Shown here: piece after piece, positions 8,977 through 18,700 of the stretch
Layout of the letters: each line of letters begins with the position of its first letter
Position numbering within the stretch: position 1 is the first letter of the stretch
Assembly: GCA_902763535.1 (NCBI GenBank)
Contig: CACWSG010000005.1
Span: 104,164-168,163, forward strand
DNA length: 64,000 nucleotides
DNA from: an uncultured Pseudomonadota bacterium
GTDB taxonomy: Bacteria > Pseudomonadota > Alphaproteobacteria > RF32 > CAG-239
Direction of reading: 5' to 3'
The notes under the pieces: generated by a model
The model's database searches: none
Told to the model about the DNA's origin: nothing
The model's input: only the letters and a program-made list of their open reading frames with translations
Position numbers and translations under genes: made by a program

Positions 8977-11900
8977 TCAGTTCCTCCTGTTTTTGGCGAC
9001 TTCGCCTAAAATATAGCCGGCAACTTTTTTATCCAAGTCAATAAATGAACCGTTACTCTTGATACTGCCAACTATTTCCCCTTTAGTATCAACAACTTTT
9101 CCTGATGATGTAAGTCGTCCTCTATACTTGCCATCATTTCCCAAAACAGTGGCTCCTATTTTATATATTTTGCCTAACACATGACTGTTCATGTCTGCTG
9201 CTAACCCACCTGATAAAACTTTACCTATTACTGTACCATCAAATCCTGTAATTTGACCATCAAAATTCACATAACCCACAACTTTATCATTACTGGATAT
9301 AACTATATCACCACCGACCAACTCGCCAATTATTTTGCCGTTGTAACTAAGCACATTACCATCCGGAAACACCTTACCGATAACAGAATTATTGACATCA
9401 ACAACACTTCCGTTAGGAATAGCAAAACCTATAATCTTACCATTGAAATCTATGACCACACCTGTATTAAACAAATTAAGATTTTTATCACTGCTACCAC
9501 CGGGGAATATTACTGTAATCACTTCCCCTTTAGAATTGACAACATCACCAATAGAATTCATCAAACCGCTATAATTTCCGGTAACATCAATTACCGGTCC
9601 TTCAGAAAGAACTTCTCCAATAACTTGTCCCGTGTTGTTTACAACCTTACGATCATGAGTGATTGAAGCTGCCTCTTTACCATTTCCGTCAATAACCTTA
9701 CCATCAGATGTTGCATAACCTATGTATGATCCGTCATAACCGATAGCAACACCGCTTTTAATGACTCGTCCTTGATATTCACCGTTTAAATTGAAATAGA
9801 AACCTTTAGAGTTCACCCTGCCTATATTTTCACCATAGCGAGTAATAACTTTACCATCCGGAGCGGCAATTCCCACTATTTTGCCTTGCAAGTCAATAAC
9901 TTCACCTTTAGGTAACAAAGTACCGGTTATACCATTATACTCGCCATATCCGTTGTTAACTATTTTACCTTGAGAAACACCGGAAGCATCATAAACATTT
10001 CCATCAGGGAATAAAAAGCCTATGAGCTTGCCGGATGCATCAACAACAGACGAATCTGATGGATAGGCCGCTCCGAGAATATTTTTTTCCGGATTCAAAA
10101 CAAGGTTGTCAGATGACAGAGTATTTGATGTTTTGCCATAAATTTTCACTTTTGCTTTATCATCAACACTATTGATGAATTCACCATTGAATTTATAGGC
10201 ATACCTTTCACCCAAAACTTTTCCGATATAGACACCCTTACTGTTAAAAACATCACCTAGCAGACCGACACAACCTATCGGTTCATTTTTATTATTTATC
10301 AAAATATTGTTGGCATTGACATATCCCAAATAATTGCCATTGATATCAACAGCTGCCCCCATTTTGCCAACCGCGCCGATAAATTCTCCTTTTTCATTAA
10401 GTACGCTTCCATCAGGATTTACACATCCGACAAACTTGTTAGTGGCATCTTTGACAACTCCTGAAAAATCGACATTTCCCAAAAAGTTGCATTTGTTATC
10501 AAAAACGCGTCCGCGCGGTAAAACACTGCCTATGTAATTACCCTCCTCATCCAAAGCTATTCCTTCAGGAGTAATTTGATATTTAGTATCTTCTCCGCCA
10601 TTTTTTATTTTTCCATCAGCATCCAGATAGCCTATGATATTGCAACCATAACCAACTATGTTACCAACTTTAACCATTTTAGCAACAACCTTGGAACCGC
10701 TTTGGTCGCGAACCAATCCATTGGGCAAAACTCTACCTACTACCTGTGATTTTTCATTTTCTATACTGCCGTCATTTTGCAATTTTCCTAAAATAGTACC
10801 TGCCGGTGTTATTGGTATACGTTCGAATGAAACCAATTTACCAATCACCGTATTTGACGAATTGAATACTATTTCTTCACCTGCATAACCTATTATATCA
10901 CCTTTAAGATTGGTAATTTTGCCGTCCTCGCGCATTTTACCGATAACTTCGCCTTTTACATTGAGCAAATTACCATCTTTGTCAACATATCCTATCACAT
11001 TGCCGTTTTTATCATAAGCAACTTTTAATGTTTTGCCCATTAATGGTGAATCAGCAGCTACGACAGCTCCATTATCATCGACTTTACCAATAATTTCACC
11101 ATCGGCGTTGACAACTTCACCCGTAGGCAAAGTAACTCCCATAACTTTACCATCGCCATCAATAACGGTGCGACCGGTTTTGGCAATACTACCGATATTC
11201 GTACCATCTTTATCGACAACTGACCCATCAGGAAGCACACGCCCTATAACATTACCATCCTTGTCAACCACCGTACCATCAGGCAAAGCTCTTCCGATCA
11301 GATTACCATTTGCGTCATAAACTGCCCCGATATCAGTCGTGCTACCGATAGAATTACCATTAAAATCCAGCGCCGTACCATCCGGCAAAACTTTACCGAT
11401 GACCTTGCCATCATCATTAATAACCTCGCCATCCGGAGTAACATAGCCAACAGGATTAGAAAATTCATCATATACGGTTTTGCTGTTTTCGGCGACACCT
11501 ATAACATTACCATCTTTATCCAAAATCAGCCCGTCAGCAGAAACTTTTCCTATAATATTGCCGTTTTCATCACGAACATAGCCGTCTTTGTCAATAACAC
11601 CTATCTTTTTACCATCAGGACCTATTGCCGCTTGCAAAGCCTTGCCGTAATCAGCATCTTCCGCCTTAGATGTTGAACTTTCACAATAACGACATTCTTC
11701 TTTGTTAACCGCATTTCCGCTCACCGGAACTTTGGCCGACTTCATGCTTTCCGAGCCAAGATTTACTTCATGCCATGAAATTATAAAATTATTCTGAACA
11801 TTGCCTGCTACCACAGGATTCCAGCTCATGGTTATATGGCAAGTATCTTTGCCGTTTAAGGTTTCACCGGAGCATTTATCTGAAAAGACAAATCCTGCAG

Positions 11901-12285
11901 CCGGCGGATCAGCCAATTCTACTGATGCAATTTTTATGGCTGCCTTACCATTAGTACCTAAAGTCAAAACATTTTTCGCCTCAGTTCCCAAAACGACCTC
12001 TCCCATAGGAATCGGATCAGGAGTGGCCGTTAAAGGTATTTCACTCTCAATGGTTGAAAATTCAATTCCCTGAGCCGGCTCAACATTCTGTACTTTTTCA
12101 GCACCAAAAACATCGGCATTGTCGGTGAAAACCGGCTCTTCATAAAGATTTTCGTCATCACCGCTGCTCATCAAAAGAATTAGACCAAAAATAAATATAA
12201 GTAACGACGAAAGACCAATTATCAAAATGATGGTATTGGTCTTTTTTACATATCTTTCAGAGTTTGTTAATTGATCATCACTCAT
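8977..12285 (-). CDS. membrane-anchored repeat protein, VirB10/DotG N-terminal half-like
   Basis: 1102 aa. A short cytoplasmic N-terminus and one membrane helix (about 18-42) match the topology of a VirB10/DotG N-terminus. Residues about 75-195 look like an Ig-like ASH/HYDIN (choice-of-anchor D) domain with a Cys pair around the KCSGETLNGKDTC segment. From about 210 to the end it is built of 17-residue units such as GKVLPDGTVVDKDGNVI, the same repeats as in the next gene. There is no TrbI domain. With the adjacent gene it looks like one long DotG/CagY-type subunit divided into an inner-membrane half and an outer-membrane half. The role is inferred from topology and shared repeats. Confidence 0.75.
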   Translation of the reverse strand: MSDDQLTNSERYVKKTNTIILIIGLSSLLIFIFGLILLMSSGDDENLYEEPVFTDNADVFGAEKVQNVEPAQGIEFSTIESEIPLTATPDPIPMGEVVLGTEAKNVLTLGTNGKAAIKIASVELADPPAAGFVFSDKCSGETLNGKDTCHITMSWNPVVAGNVQNNFIISWHEVNLGSESMKSAKVPVSGNAVNKEECRYCESSTSKAEDADYGKALQAAIGPDGKKIGVIDKDGYVRDENGNIIGKVSADGLILDKDGNVIGVAENSKTVYDEFSNPVGYVTPDGEVINDDGKVIGKVLPDGTALDFNGNSIGSTTDIGAVYDANGNLIGRALPDGTVVDKDGNVIGRVLPDGSVVDKDGTNIGSIAKTGRTVIDGDGKVMGVTLPTGEVVNADGEIIGKVDDNGAVVAADSPLMGKTLKVAYDKNGNVIGYVDKDGNLLNVKGEVIGKMREDGKITNLKGDIIGYAGEEIVFNSSNTVIGKLVSFERIPITPAGTILGKLQNDGSIENEKSQVVGRVLPNGLVRDQSGSKVVAKMVKVGNIVGYGCNIIGYLDADGKIKNGGEDTKYQITPEGIALDEEGNYIGSVLPRGRVFDNKCNFLGNVDFSGVVKDATNKFVGCVNPDGSVLNEKGEFIGAVGKMGAAVDINGNYLGYVNANNILINNKNEPIGCVGLLGDVFNSKGVYIGKVLGERYAYKFNGEFINSVDDKAKVKIYGKTSNTLSSDNLVLNPEKNILGAAYPSDSSVVDASGKLIGFLFPDGNVYDASGVSQGKIVNNGYGEYNGITGTLLPKGEVIDLQGKIVGIAAPDGKVITRYGENIGRVNSKGFYFNLNGEYQGRVIKSGVAIGYDGSYIGYATSDGKVIDGNGKEAASITHDRKVVNNTGQVIGEVLSEGPVIDVTGNYSGLMNSIGDVVNSKGEVITVIFPGGSSDKNLNLFNTGVVIDFNGKIIGFAIPNGSVVDVNNSVIGKVFPDGNVLSYNGKIIGELVGGDIVISSNDKVVGYVNFDGQITGFDGTVIGKVLSGGLAADMNSHVLGKIYKIGATVLGNDGKYRGRLTSSGKVVDTKGEIVGSIKSNGSFIDLDKKVAGYILGEVAKNRRN

Positions 12286-12293
12286 ATTTTGCT

Positions 12294-13955
12294 CTATTGT
12301 GTCCTAACTACACTGCAAAAAACTCCGCTCCGGCCAAGCGAACTGCATATACTATCGCCTTCTTCCAAGTTTTTGACCGGACCTACCCTCAAGTGAAACA
12401 ACTCACGTCCTTGCCCATCCGCCGGTGCGTCTACTGAGAAAAATGGCGTAAATTTGCTAAGCTCTTTATATTTTGTAGATAACTTGCCCCACAAACTCTC
12501 CAAATTATTGACATCACCATCGGTACCGAGCTCTATTGATATGTTTTGACCGCCATCACCGCTAAAACCATATCCATAGGCAAACTGCGGAGCAACTCCG
12601 TATCCGCTGCTTGATTGATCCATGCTTATGTGTTGCATTTTAGAATAGTCAAAATTATCTGCGGCATTACCCCCGAATCCTCCGCCCATATTACCGGATT
12701 TAGCATATTCCGGAACTATAATTTGACCTTGTCCGGTTTGAATATCAGCCTGTCCCACCGGAGTCATACCATAATTGCCTGTTCCATAAGCACCACCGCC
12801 CATTCCTCCTTGATTGTAGTTAAATCCCTGAGAACCACCTTGGGAAGCGCCTTGGGGTGCATAGTTGCGATTGATGTTATTATCAATTCCCGTAGTTTGC
12901 TCGTTTGGAATAGCAGGTCCGACATCCCATGTCGGCGGCAAATAATCAGCAGAATCGACAGCATATTCCAAGCCGCTTTCATCAGAACGACGCATTTTGA
13001 TACAAATAATACGTTTACCATTGCGCAAAACCATATCACCGACGCCTTCAACAACTATTAAGCGGTTATCCGGTCCCTTAGCGCGAAATCCGACAGGAAC
13101 TTCAACTCGCTCTACAATCATGCTGACAACAGGTCTTTGCACCATATTCAAAGACTTTTTACCTAAATCTATATATGTGAATATATTATCACGCCAAACT
13201 CTTTCCGGAGCTATAACAACATCGTCCGGATTGGGAACATAAACCTCTAAATCAAACTTAAAATCACTGGGATCTACCGGTATTGATTGTATCCAATCGC
13301 TTTTTTGAAATCGTTTGGTGTATGTCGAAATAGCTCCTTTCGATCCGCTTCCGCCAGCACCTGAACCTGATTTGCCACCGCTGTATGGGGAAACTCCATT
13401 CCCTGAATTAGGGACATTGTCGTTAACAACCTCAATATCAATAATAGCGTTGGTCAACCGTTCAGTGTTAACAGCTTCAGATTTAAGGTAAAACACATAA
13501 CGATTACCTGAACGACCAAAGACAATCGCGTTGGTATCAACACCAACCTGCGCACCGCTGCGCGGATACAGCAACAGTGTATTTGGTCCGGATATCTGAC
13601 CATCAAATGTGTTTTGATCGCCAAGATAAATGTCTTCAATCAGCTCCCACTCCGGAAAATTAACCATTGTTAACATTCCTTCGCGAACACGTATAGGCAG
13701 CACCAAATCAGGTGTCCAATAGTATTTAGAATAGGCCGGTCTGCTTTGACCTTCGCCAAGATTTTGCAAAGGATCCAACCATGCCGCCTGTGTCATACCT
13801 AAAGAGTTAAATCCGGCATAATCCAGATTCATGGGCGTATAATTGCCTTGTGATTGATCGGCACTTGTATCCATTATTTGTTGATTTACCTGAGCTTTAG
13901 CCGCGCCAAATGACACACTTCCGGCCACAGCAATCATCAGCATAAATCTTTTCAT
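12294..13955 (-). CDS. virB9: VirB9/TrbG-like protein with C-terminal SPOR domain
   Basis: 553 aa from ATG 13955; TTG and GTG codons upstream are possible, but only the ATG gives a clean signal peptide ending GAAKAQ. VirB9 is the periplasmic/outer-membrane core partner of VirB7 and VirB10. The VirB9 N-terminal beta domain lies at about 80-180 (REGMLTMVNFPEWELIEDIY) and its C-terminal domain at about 255-330 (FTYIDLGKKSLNMVQRPVV). A Gly/Tyr/Gln-rich linker follows. Residues about 500-553 (FHLRVGPVKNLEEGDSICSS) match a SPOR domain, a fold that binds denuded septal peptidoglycan. The SPOR tail is not part of ordinary VirB9 and suggests anchoring to cell-wall sites. Confidence 0.85.
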   Translation of the reverse strand: MKRFMLMIAVAGSVSFGAAKAQVNQQIMDTSADQSQGNYTPMNLDYAGFNSLGMTQAAWLDPLQNLGEGQSRPAYSKYYWTPDLVLPIRVREGMLTMVNFPEWELIEDIYLGDQNTFDGQISGPNTLLLYPRSGAQVGVDTNAIVFGRSGNRYVFYLKSEAVNTERLTNAIIDIEVVNDNVPNSGNGVSPYSGGKSGSGAGGSGSKGAISTYTKRFQKSDWIQSIPVDPSDFKFDLEVYVPNPDDVVIAPERVWRDNIFTYIDLGKKSLNMVQRPVVSMIVERVEVPVGFRAKGPDNRLIVVEGVGDMVLRNGKRIICIKMRRSDESGLEYAVDSADYLPPTWDVGPAIPNEQTTGIDNNINRNYAPQGASQGGSQGFNYNQGGMGGGAYGTGNYGMTPVGQADIQTGQGQIIVPEYAKSGNMGGGFGGNAADNFDYSKMQHISMDQSSSGYGVAPQFAYGYGFSGDGGQNISIELGTDGDVNNLESLWGKLSTKYKELSKFTPFFSVDAPADGQGRELFHLRVGPVKNLEEGDSICSSLGRSGVFCSVVRTQ

Positions 13956-13977
13956 ATTAAGTATTTTCACGACCAAT

Positions 13978-14721
13978 CTACTCCACGCTGTTGCGACTTA
14001 ACGCATATTTTGTAACAGTAAACCCTAACGGGTTTTTCAATCTTTCGCCATATTTAACCGTTTTGCGGCGATACATAACACTTAGTGAAGCCGTCCAATA
14101 ACTTATTTCCGGCTTTGTTGAATCCGGATAAGTATCGCTTGCTTCATACTCAACCTGCCATACACCATTAGTTAACTCATTTATGGAAAGAATCCTTACC
14201 TTGCGTTCCATACCTTTTTCCTGAATAACCGACAAAGCCTTTTTGCCAATATTATCCCAAAAATCCTGATATATTTTAGCAGTTGACATTTCTTGAATCG
14301 TGCCGCCCGGCATCCAACGCGATTTTGCAACATCGATATCGCGGGTAAAAGCACTACGTTGCAACACATAATCTCTCACAAAAACCTCAGTAATTGCACG
14401 ACGATTGCGCAATTCTCCGGTTACCGGCATAATATTATAAACTTGTTCCGATTGATTTTGAAAGCTTAACAAAAACGGCTCTACTCTATACAGAGGAACA
14501 ACCTGAAAAATAGCTAAAATCAGCACAATGTTGCAACACAAACTCAGCGCCGTGATAACGGCAAAAGCGCGAGCAGTCCAAAGATAACGCTTTTCAGCGA
14601 CATTAGCAACAAACAAATTATCACTACTCTTAGAAGAGCGACGAGGAGCAGCCGCATTGGGCGCACGCCTTCCTGCTATCATACGCGGTTGTGGTTGTCC
14701 ATATTTAATCTCTTCTACCAT
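13978..14721 (-). CDS. virB8: VirB8-like protein (copy 2 of 2)
   Basis: 247 aa. A basic, Pro/Arg-rich cytoplasmic N-terminus (about 1-45) is followed by one membrane helix (about 52-76) and a periplasmic NTF2-like VirB8 domain to the end. The typical end is visible: conserved Tyr-Trp (SYWTASLSVMY) and the NPLGFTVTKY motif near residue 235. VirB8 is an inner-membrane assembly factor that contacts VirB10, VirB9 and VirB5. The gene sits between the VirB7-like lipoprotein gene and virB9. A paralogue sharing the NPLGFTV motif lies at 15029-15796, so the complex may contain a VirB8 heteromer. Confidence 0.88.
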   Translation of the reverse strand: MVEEIKYGQPQPRMIAGRRAPNAAAPRRSSKSSDNLFVANVAEKRYLWTARAFAVITALSLCCNIVLILAIFQVVPLYRVEPFLLSFQNQSEQVYNIMPVTGELRNRRAITEVFVRDYVLQRSAFTRDIDVAKSRWMPGGTIQEMSTAKIYQDFWDNIGKKALSVIQEKGMERKVRILSINELTNGVWQVEYEASDTYPDSTKPEISYWTASLSVMYRRKTVKYGERLKNPLGFTVTKYALSRNSVE

Positions 14722-14738
14722 TTTTGTCTTTCAAAAAA

Positions 14739-14927
14739 TTAGATTGTTGCAACGAACCAATCCGGCAATGTATGAGGGAGCTCCACCTCTATGCATGCAC
14801 AAGGCGACAATTTCAACTCATCAATACCCGTACCAATTCCGACAGGCTCAGGCTCATAATAAGAACCATAGCACCCTGACAAAGCAAATAAAACAAACAA
14901 AATCAAAAGCTTAATTTGTATTTTCAT
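14739..14927 (-). CDS. small lipoprotein, VirB7-like
   Basis: 62 aa. The signal peptide ends in the lipobox ALSGC (Cys19), leaving a 44-residue mature lipoprotein with a further Cys pair (CAC). Size, lipidation and position directly before virB8 and virB9 fit VirB7, the outer-membrane lipoprotein that stabilises VirB9. VirB7 proteins are too short and divergent to confirm by sequence alone. A likely promoter overlapped by a perfect inverted repeat lies just upstream (14947-14985), so this gene may begin its own transcription unit within the T4SS run. Confidence 0.65.
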   Translation of the reverse strand: MKIQIKLLILFVLFALSGCYGSYYEPEPVGIGTGIDELKLSPCACIEVELPHTLPDWFVATI

Positions 14928-14946
14928 TTAGATAGGCCCTTTATAT

Positions 14947-14976
14947 ATAATAGCATACAGTATACTTTATAGTAAA
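14947..14976 (-). promoter_or_regulatory. predicted promoter for VirB7-like/virB8/virB9 genes
   Basis: Reading the minus strand, a -35-like TTTACT (14976-14971) and a -10-like TATTAT (14952-14947) are separated by 18 bp. Transcription would start about 20 bp before the ATG at 14927. The -35 box and most of the spacer lie inside the 13-bp inverted repeat, which suggests regulation by a dimeric repressor. Assigned by eye only. Confidence 0.45.
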
Positions 14977-14985
14977 GTATACTGT
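14957..14985. promoter_or_regulatory. perfect 13-bp inverted repeat (candidate operator)
   Basis: Two exact arms (ACAGTATACTTTA and its complement) are separated by TAG. On the plus strand the right arm is followed by TTTTATTTT, which would look like a terminator, but no plus-strand gene ends nearby. On the minus strand, the coding direction, there is no T-run. Its overlap with a -35/-10 pair makes an operator more likely. No regulator gene is next to it. Confidence 0.55.
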
Positions 14986-15028
14986 TTTATTTTAAATGTC
15001 TAACAGTAGAAATATACTTATCAACAAA

Positions 15029-15796
15029 TTAGAATATATTAACTTCTGTTTGCGAATAACGAATGACGGTAAAACCCAGCGGATTTATTAAACGATAAAA
15101 CGAAAAGGCTCTGTCAGGAATGAATCTTGCGGTGATTGAGGATGTCCAATATCTTACTTTAATACTGTCAGCACTTGATTCCTGCCCTGCCTGATTGGGT
15201 AAATCGTATGTTTTAAAATCGACTTTCCAAATTTGCGAACGTTCCCCGCCTTGCCTTGTAATTGATGTAACATCAACCTCTCTGGTGATCGGTTGGCTGA
15301 TTATTTGTTCCCATGTGTTTACCAAAGGAGCACCAAATTCGTTATATACTGCCGGCGAAGATAAGAAATTTACCATGCCTCCGGCCATCCATCTTGTCTG
15401 CATTTCTAAACGGTCATGGATTATCGTGTTGCGCAATGTAACATATTGTTTAATGTACATTTTCATGAGTAAATCTTTAGAAGGCATATCAAAAGTAATG
15501 CCTTCACTACTGACCAAATCATCAGAACTGCTGTTCTTAATCAACAACAAAGGCTCAACCGTAACACGCGGTGCTAACCTGAACAATGATAAAGACGCCA
15601 AAACCAAGAAACTTACCGTTAAGACTGCGGTGAGAACAAAAAATCTTGAAATCCACAGATAATAAAACATCTTAGCCGAATGCTCGGTCTCATCAATTTG
15701 CTCAATATATTGAGGTTGGTTTGATGTGCTTCCGGAAATTGCTTTTATATCCGAATTATTCTCAACTTGTTGATTAGAAATTTCATTTTCACTCAT
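15029..15796 (-). CDS. virB8: VirB8-like protein (copy 1 of 2)
   Basis: 255 aa. A polar cytoplasmic N-terminus (about 1-45), one membrane helix (about 50-75) and a periplasmic NTF2-like VirB8 domain with SYRYWTSS-like and NPLGFTVIRY segments are visible. It is a divergent paralogue of the product at 13978-14721 and shares its order of motifs. The start follows the previous stop directly (TAAATG), so the two genes are probably translationally coupled. Two VirB8 copies in one locus could form a heteromeric ring or serve alternative assemblies; neither is shown by the sequence. Confidence 0.85.
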   Translation of the reverse strand: MSENEISNQQVENNSDIKAISGSTSNQPQYIEQIDETEHSAKMFYYLWISRFFVLTAVLTVSFLVLASLSLFRLAPRVTVEPLLLIKNSSSDDLVSSEGITFDMPSKDLLMKMYIKQYVTLRNTIIHDRLEMQTRWMAGGMVNFLSSPAVYNEFGAPLVNTWEQIISQPITREVDVTSITRQGGERSQIWKVDFKTYDLPNQAGQESSADSIKVRYWTSSITARFIPDRAFSFYRLINPLGFTVIRYSQTEVNIF

Positions 15797-18700
15797 TTAG
15801 TAATTAGCGCAATACGCCTCCTCTAAATCTTTATATTCTTCGCTATTCTCATCTTTTACCTTCTTTTGATACTTTTCGGTTGCCTCTCTGTCGGCTTTTG
15901 CTCTTTTCAACTCAGCATTAATATCATTATCATCGGCAGATGACATAGACAACTCTAAATCAGCCTCAGTATCAAGTTGTAAAACGCTTACTATCTTATC
16001 TATGGTGTCTTTTTTCACCTTAGCCGGTTTATTGTTATTATCCACTTTAATCTGTCCCAGCAGCGTGTTTACTTTGTTTAATGATTGATTCTTGGCTGCC
16101 TTCAAACGACTGATGGTTAAATTATAATCGGCTTGTTTTGTGAGATCATAATCATTACTTACAGTAAAACCATATCCCGCTAAAAGTTCTCGCAATTCTT
16201 TGATTTGATCATCATATTTTTGTTTCATTTCTTCTAGTGATTGTTTCATCTTCTTCTCAGATTCCGCCTGCCGCAAAAAGTCACCGATTTGGTTGCGCGA
16301 GAGCTCAGCCTGTTGTGCTATAGCTAATTGGTTTTTCTGATCTTGGCTTAATTTTTTAGGACTGGTATCTTCTATTTTGAAGCTATCATTAAATACTTCA
16401 TAAACCGTGCTTTTAAATGAAATATTATTGTTTTCGTCGGCATCTAAAAGCATACCAAGTTCACTGTACGGACAATTTGTCTCGGCCGGCTCATTATCAT
16501 TACCAAAAATACTTGAATCAATATTCACATTGCCATCATAAAAAGTCAAAAATGGCTTGCTCTTCTTAAGCTCAATCAACAAACATTTAGGCAAATTCTG
16601 AGGATTGAGATCGGTGCGCCTAATATATTGATCATCGTCATTGTCATATGTATAAATATAGCTGCCTTCGTTATCTTCATCTTCTTCTTTAACCACATTA
16701 ACATCCAAAACCACCCCTGTGTCACCAATTCGACACGGCATAATTCCACCGCGCAAAAATGCTGCAGATTCACATCCTTGGGTTAATGCACTTTGAAGAT
16801 TAAATTTCTTTTCTATGAAAGAGTAATCTTGCAACATAAGCTGCCATATCTTAGGAATTTCTCCGCCGTAATTTAAAAAGTCGCCACGACTGATTCCGCG
16901 CAATTTGCGCATATCAGCCAAAAGCTCGTCTTTGTCATACATCGGCAGCTTTAATTTGCTTTTTTTGTTGTTATATGTGTTATAATTTTTCGAACTGTAA
17001 GCCTTGACATTTGAATAATCGGTCATGTCAAAGTGAAAAACTTCACGAACCGGCGGTTGGCTCAAATCGCTCATTGGATAAGGAGCTTTAAGGTCTCGAG
17101 CTCTGGGCAAAGCTCCCACAAAGAATCCTTCGGTTTCAGGCGAAGTATCTAAGGTTGCTAAGTCAGCAAAGACAACCAAGTCTTTCAAACTATATCCGAA
17201 AACACTCTTGGTTATGGTCATGGCTTTTAGGCGATTTATCATATTTTGGTGAATAGATGCAACTTGTGCTGCAGATGTCGGTAAATATAAATCATCTCCC
17301 AGAGCCAACATCTGTGAATAAGCATCATCAACGATGGAATCTATATTTCCCATAATTTCGGTAACTATCTCGCCGGCAGCAGATGTGACTGCCTCCTTAA
17401 ACGACGGCAAATCATCCGGAATTATATTTAAAATTTGCGAAACACTATTAAAACGCTCTCCTAAATTCTGAGTATACTGCTGCAAAATTCTGCTCTTCTC
17501 CTGATTAAATCCATTGTACAAAGCCCAGACACTTTGTGGAATTGATGAGCCGGCAGTTTCACCTGAGCTTTGCTTTTCAGCTTTTGAATCTTCAATTTGC
17601 TGCTCCAAATTATGCATCTGTTTTTGCAAAGCATCTCTTTGCGATTTAGCCTGATCCAACTGCTTTTTCAAAGCATCAAAATTATTGTCTTTTTTATTCT
17701 GAGCAACTTTTCCTGACATTTCAGATGATATTTCATCATATTTTTGCAATTTATTTTTAGAGGCACTATCATCCAAGTAATTTAATTCTTTTGATGAGGC
17801 GCTATCCATTTCTGCAAAAGATTGGTCTTCCGAATTGCTGGCTATATCACCGACTTCATCACTCAAACTTTTAATTTTTGCAGAAACTTCATCAATTTGA
17901 GCTTTAAGATTTTTTTGCTGCTGCAACAAATTAGCATCAGCTTGCGTGCTGGCTGCACTATTTTGGCTAAAAAGTGTTTGAAGAGCTGTATCAACAGCAG
18001 CATATTTTTCATTTAACTGAGTCTGATATTCGGTCTGACTAAGGCTGAGAGGTTCTTCAGCATTGCTAAGTGCAGATAATATTACATCAACAACATCACT
18101 TTCAGTAAATCTTTTCAGATAAGCTCTGATATTTCCTTCCTGATTATCAAGATTTTTTCGACCATATTTATTTTGTAAATATTGATTATAAAATATTTTG
18201 GTATCATTCCATATCATTTTGCGATTATTGGGAGTTCCCCAAGAAGAAGCATTTTTACTCAAGTCTTTAGATGCTTCGGCACCAATTTGCCAAGCTAACA
18301 TCGTCGCCTTACGATTTTCTTCCTTAGTTTTGTCCGAGGTTGAAGCGCTCACGCCTTCGCCTTTATCATAACTATCCTTGTTCTTTTTTACTTTTGATTC
18401 AGATTCTTCTAAATCAGCACCTTTAGTATTATCAGCAACATCTGCATCATCTATGGTATCATTGTCAGTTTCCAAATCATCTACCTGTACAGCCGAGTTA
18501 TCTGAATAGCTGGCGTTACCCTCTTCATTTTCATTAACCGTAGTTTCAGCCCCCTTTGCTACCTCATACGCGTTGAATGCCCAGCCGGATATTCCTTTAC
18601 GCAAATCATAATCATTGACATTGTTGTTATTCAAGGCGATACCTGACCATGTTTGGTCAACACTATTAAAATATCTGCCGATATATTTTTTGCCGCACTG

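Noticed and set aside
8977..8979. Possible nonsense mutation splitting one long VirB10 gene
   Set aside because: The second gene has its own strong AGGAGGA site and a full signal peptide right at its start, so it is a designed separate gene rather than a broken one.
5940..11320. Many plus-strand open frames opposite the repeat proteins
   Set aside because: They are antisense to the repeat codons, show Thr/Pro/Ser/Leu- or Ile-rich artefact composition and lack ribosome binding sites.
4410..12285. Regular short repeats considered as a CRISPR array
   Set aside because: The repeats are in-frame, degenerate at DNA level and encode a continuous protein pattern; there are no constant repeats with unique spacers and no cas genes.
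14957..14990. Rho-independent terminator at the 13-bp palindrome
   Set aside because: The T-run exists only on the plus strand, where no gene ends; the coding direction is minus, and a promoter overlaps it.
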